A stretch of 46,746 nt of DNA from Palsa-851 sp035534435. Its GTDB lineage: Bacteria > Chloroflexota > Dormibacteria > Aeolococcales > Aeolococcaceae. The stretch spans positions 1-46,746 of the forward strand of contig DATLRX010000018.1 of assembly GCA_035534435.1 (NCBI GenBank), read 5' to 3'. The position numbers and the translations under genes were made by a program. The notes below the pieces were generated by a model that saw only the letters and a list, made by a program, of their open reading frames with translations, had not been told where the DNA came from and made no database searches. Below are positions 44,930 through 46,746 of this stretch, piece after piece; positions within the stretch are counted from its first letter, which is position 1, and the number at the start of each line of letters is the position of its first letter.

Positions 44930-46141
44930 GTGCACAACGACGGGCGTTCAACTGCCGGCAGCCCTCAACCGAATCCGTCCGACTCGGCCTGGAGGGATCT
45001 GGCCTTCCCCCAAGCGGAGTACGACCGTCGAGTCGCCGAAGTCCGGCAAGCGATGGTCTACCGGCAGATCGACGTCCTCCTCATCCAGACACCGGAGAAC
45101 ATAAACTACCTCACCGGCTACGACACCATCGGCTATTCGTCCTACCTCTGCCTTGCGCTTCCAGTCGACGCAGACCCAGTGCTCGTGATTCGTGAGATGG
45201 AGCGCGGCGTCGCGATGTCAACCACCTGGTTGACCAGCATCGCCATCTCAGGCGACACCGACGACCCCGTCGAGCGGACGGTGGACGCGCTGACGACCCG
45301 CAATCTCCTGTTACGTCGGATCGCGATGGAGGGCACCGCTCCCTTCGTCACTCCAAGCACGTGGCTCCGTCTCCGGGCCGCGCTCGGCGATGTCAGTGTC
45401 GCGGACGCCGGACTTGTCGAACGCTCCCGCGCGATCAAATCGACGTACGAGATCGCGAAGATCCGGCAGGCATGCGGTCTCGTGGACCTGGGGATGACCG
45501 CGGCATTGAACGCTGTGCACGAGGGCGCGTCCGAGAACGAAGTCGCGGTGGCTGCCTACGCCGCGATGGTCGGCAACGGCTCGGATCCGCTGGTCTCCAA
45601 TCCGATCGTTACCTCAGGACCGCGCTCCGGAGTCGCGCACTCGAGCTTCAAGAATCGTCGACTCGAGAGCGGCGATACGGTGCTCATCGAGCTCGGCGCA
45701 TGCGTCAGCCGGTACGGAGGCGCCTTGATGCGCACCGCAGTGCTCGGCGAGCCCTCGAGCGAGATTCAGTCAATGTGCGATGTGGTGCTGCAAGCACTCA
45801 ATGCCGCCATTGCCGCAATTCGCCCGGGCGTCACGGCCGGTTCGGTGGATCAAGCATGCAGAGGTGTGATCGAAGACGCCGGCATGGAAGCAATGTTTCG
45901 CAAGCGAACCGGCTACTCGATGGGCGTCGCGTTCGCTCCGGACTGGGGAGAGGGCCATATCGTCAGCCTTCGCAAGGATGACGGAACCGAACTCGTGCCC
46001 GGCATGGTTTTCCACATGCCCCCCGCGCTGCGCGCATTCCAGCGTCTCTGCGTGGGCCTGAGCGAAAGTGTGCTGGTCACCGAAGCCGGATGTGAGGTGT
46101 TGACCCAACTTCCTCGCGAGCTGCACGTTACGAAGAACTAG
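44930..46141 (+). CDS. Creatinase / ectoine-hydrolase-like M24 protein (metal ligands lost)
   Basis: The product is 403 aa from GTG 44930, with GGAGG seven bases upstream. The N-terminal creatinase domain is followed by a pita-bread M24 domain. True M24 peptidases hold two metals with D-D-H-E-E; here the first site reads LIELGACVSRYGGALMRT, with Asp replaced by Glu/Leu, so metal binding is unlikely. GYSMGVAFAPDWGEGHIVSL and LVPGMVFHMPP match the segment I associate with ectoine hydrolase (DoeA/EutD) and creatinase, which work without metal. It should hydrolyse a C-N bond in a cyclic amidine or guanidine-like compound. It is divergent from the GntR gene and transcribed away from the operon. 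Confidence 0.85.
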   Translation: MHNDGRSTAGSPQPNPSDSAWRDLAFPQAEYDRRVAEVRQAMVYRQIDVLLIQTPENINYLTGYDTIGYSSYLCLALPVDADPVLVIREMERGVAMSTTWLTSIAISGDTDDPVERTVDALTTRNLLLRRIAMEGTAPFVTPSTWLRLRAALGDVSVADAGLVERSRAIKSTYEIAKIRQACGLVDLGMTAALNAVHEGASENEVAVAAYAAMVGNGSDPLVSNPIVTSGPRSGVAHSSFKNRRLESGDTVLIELGACVSRYGGALMRTAVLGEPSSEIQSMCDVVLQALNAAIAAIRPGVTAGSVDQACRGVIEDAGMEAMFRKRTGYSMGVAFAPDWGEGHIVSLRKDDGTELVPGMVFHMPPALRAFQRLCVGLSESVLVTEAGCEVLTQLPRELHVTKN

Positions 46142-46746
46142 CGTGTTCGTGACCAGCCTCGTGAGCGTTCTCAGCTAGCGCGCCTCCACGGACGCTGAGG
46201 CGACGGTGGAGTCCTCACAACGCCGGTGAGCTGCGCTCCGAGCCGGATACCTGTCCAGACGGAGCGGGGAGCGCCTCAGCAACACCCGCCGACAGGGGGA
46301 CCTCATCTGGCCGCATGCCGACGGCGGCACGGTCTGCCGGCTGACTCCATGTCGCATCGCCACCTCGGTGACGGGAAGGCCATCCTCGAGCACCTCCAGG
46401 ACGATCCGGTAGCGCTGTTTCCACCACGTTCAACTCCACAAGCTCGAACCTGGTCCCTCCGATGTCGCTCAATCCTTGCGGACGAGCGGACTGGGGGGAG
46501 GCGGGCCGTGTCAAGCATCAGGCGGACGCGCCGCACACCGCCAAGCGTCTCTTGGACCTGCGGTGTCAAGCATCTCCCGGACTTCTACACGGACGAGCTC
46601 GGTGAAAACTGATCGCGGTAGGGACCGCTCTCGACGAGCGGCCCCCCGCACAGATCCCAGCGAGCGCTGCTAACGCACTGGGCTCCTGCCTCAGGTTCTG
46701 GCGTCGAAGCGCACTTGCGGAGAGGGATGCAGGATGCGAGCCGGCG
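46142..46746. other. Right-end region with IS481 relic and terminal repeats
   Basis: After the M24 gene there is no intact gene. An 11-bp direct repeat TGTCAAGCATC occurs at 46509-46519 and 46564-46574, of the kind seen near IS481 ends. At 46625-46641 CCGCTC/GAGCGG form a 6-bp stem with a TCGAC loop, and CCCAG (46656) pairs with CTGGG (46678); these stems suggest the edge of another mobile or structured element that continues past the window. I cannot name it. Confidence 0.35.
46175..46439 (-). pseudogene. IS481-like transposase, N-terminal relic with frameshift
   Basis: From GTG 46439 the minus strand reads VELNVVE; one extra A in the run at 46418-46420 then shifts the frame, and the next frame continues RYRIVLEVLEDGLPVTEVAM and RHGVSRQTV, the first HTH of an IS481 transposase. 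After this the sequence degenerates into Arg-rich frames, and the catalytic DDE domain is missing. It is an old, broken insertion next to the catabolic cluster. Confidence 0.6.

Noticed and set aside
1..46746. CRISPR arrays, prophage modules or biosynthetic gene clusters
   Set aside because: No regularly spaced repeats, phage structural genes or synthase modules were seen. The only arrays are the short tandem repeat at 20174 and the coding Cys repeat at 34284.

Overview
The window is GC-rich chromosomal DNA from a free-living, aerobic and probably soil or sediment bacterium. Several gene families point to the Actinomycetota / Chloroflexota-Dormibacterota side of the tree: a mycothiol-type DinB/maleylpyruvate-isomerase-like protein, an LLM (F420/FMN) oxidoreductase, Flp pilins with a GQGMVEY core, a Rieske protein with an actinobacterial-looking N-terminus, and an energy-converting-hydrogenase-related complex. 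Placement is inference; there is no rRNA or tRNA to fix it.

Left part (1-8.6 kb). A Rieske iron-sulfur protein runs off the left edge. Beside it lie a decayed TetR gene, a SCO1-type copper chaperone and a decayed HTH gene. Two copies of the same 18-bp palindrome sit upstream of the Rieske and SCO1 genes. A tightly coupled four-gene operon follows on the minus strand: dynamin-like GTPase, MFS permease and two short MutS-like ATPases. No function is known to me for this combination.

Respiratory block (8.6-18.2 kb). After a universal stress protein come six overlapping minus-strand genes that make up a Hyf/Hyc-like membrane complex. Its large subunit has lost all NiFe-ligand cysteines, so it is an Ehr-type (hydrogenase-related, non-hydrogenase) complex. 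A divergent enolase gene has a one-base deletion in this sequence.

Middle part (18.2-34.6 kb). This is a loose collection of envelope and signalling genes: two GGDEF diguanylate cyclases, a class A penicillin-binding protein, a DUF202 protein, a large GT-C-like membrane protein, two orphan Flp pilins plus a third decayed pilin, a TauE-like permease, an aquaporin, a mycothiol-type enzyme, and an HD-GYP protein with an apparently external tail of cysteine repeats at an exact 12-residue period. About 1 kb at 31.9-32.9 kb is decayed and largely empty.

Right part (34.6-46.7 kb). Past an IS21 relic lies a ten-gene minus-strand catabolic operon: GntR/FCD regulator, aminotransferase, LLM oxidoreductase, FAD flavoprotein, isochorismatase-like amidohydrolase, a complete Ehu-like ABC transporter and RidA. 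A creatinase/ectoine-hydrolase-like M24 enzyme is divergent from the regulator. The set combines elements of ectoine uptake and breakdown with enzymes like those of the Rut pyrimidine pathway, and probably takes up and opens an unidentified small nitrogen compound. The window ends in an IS481 relic.
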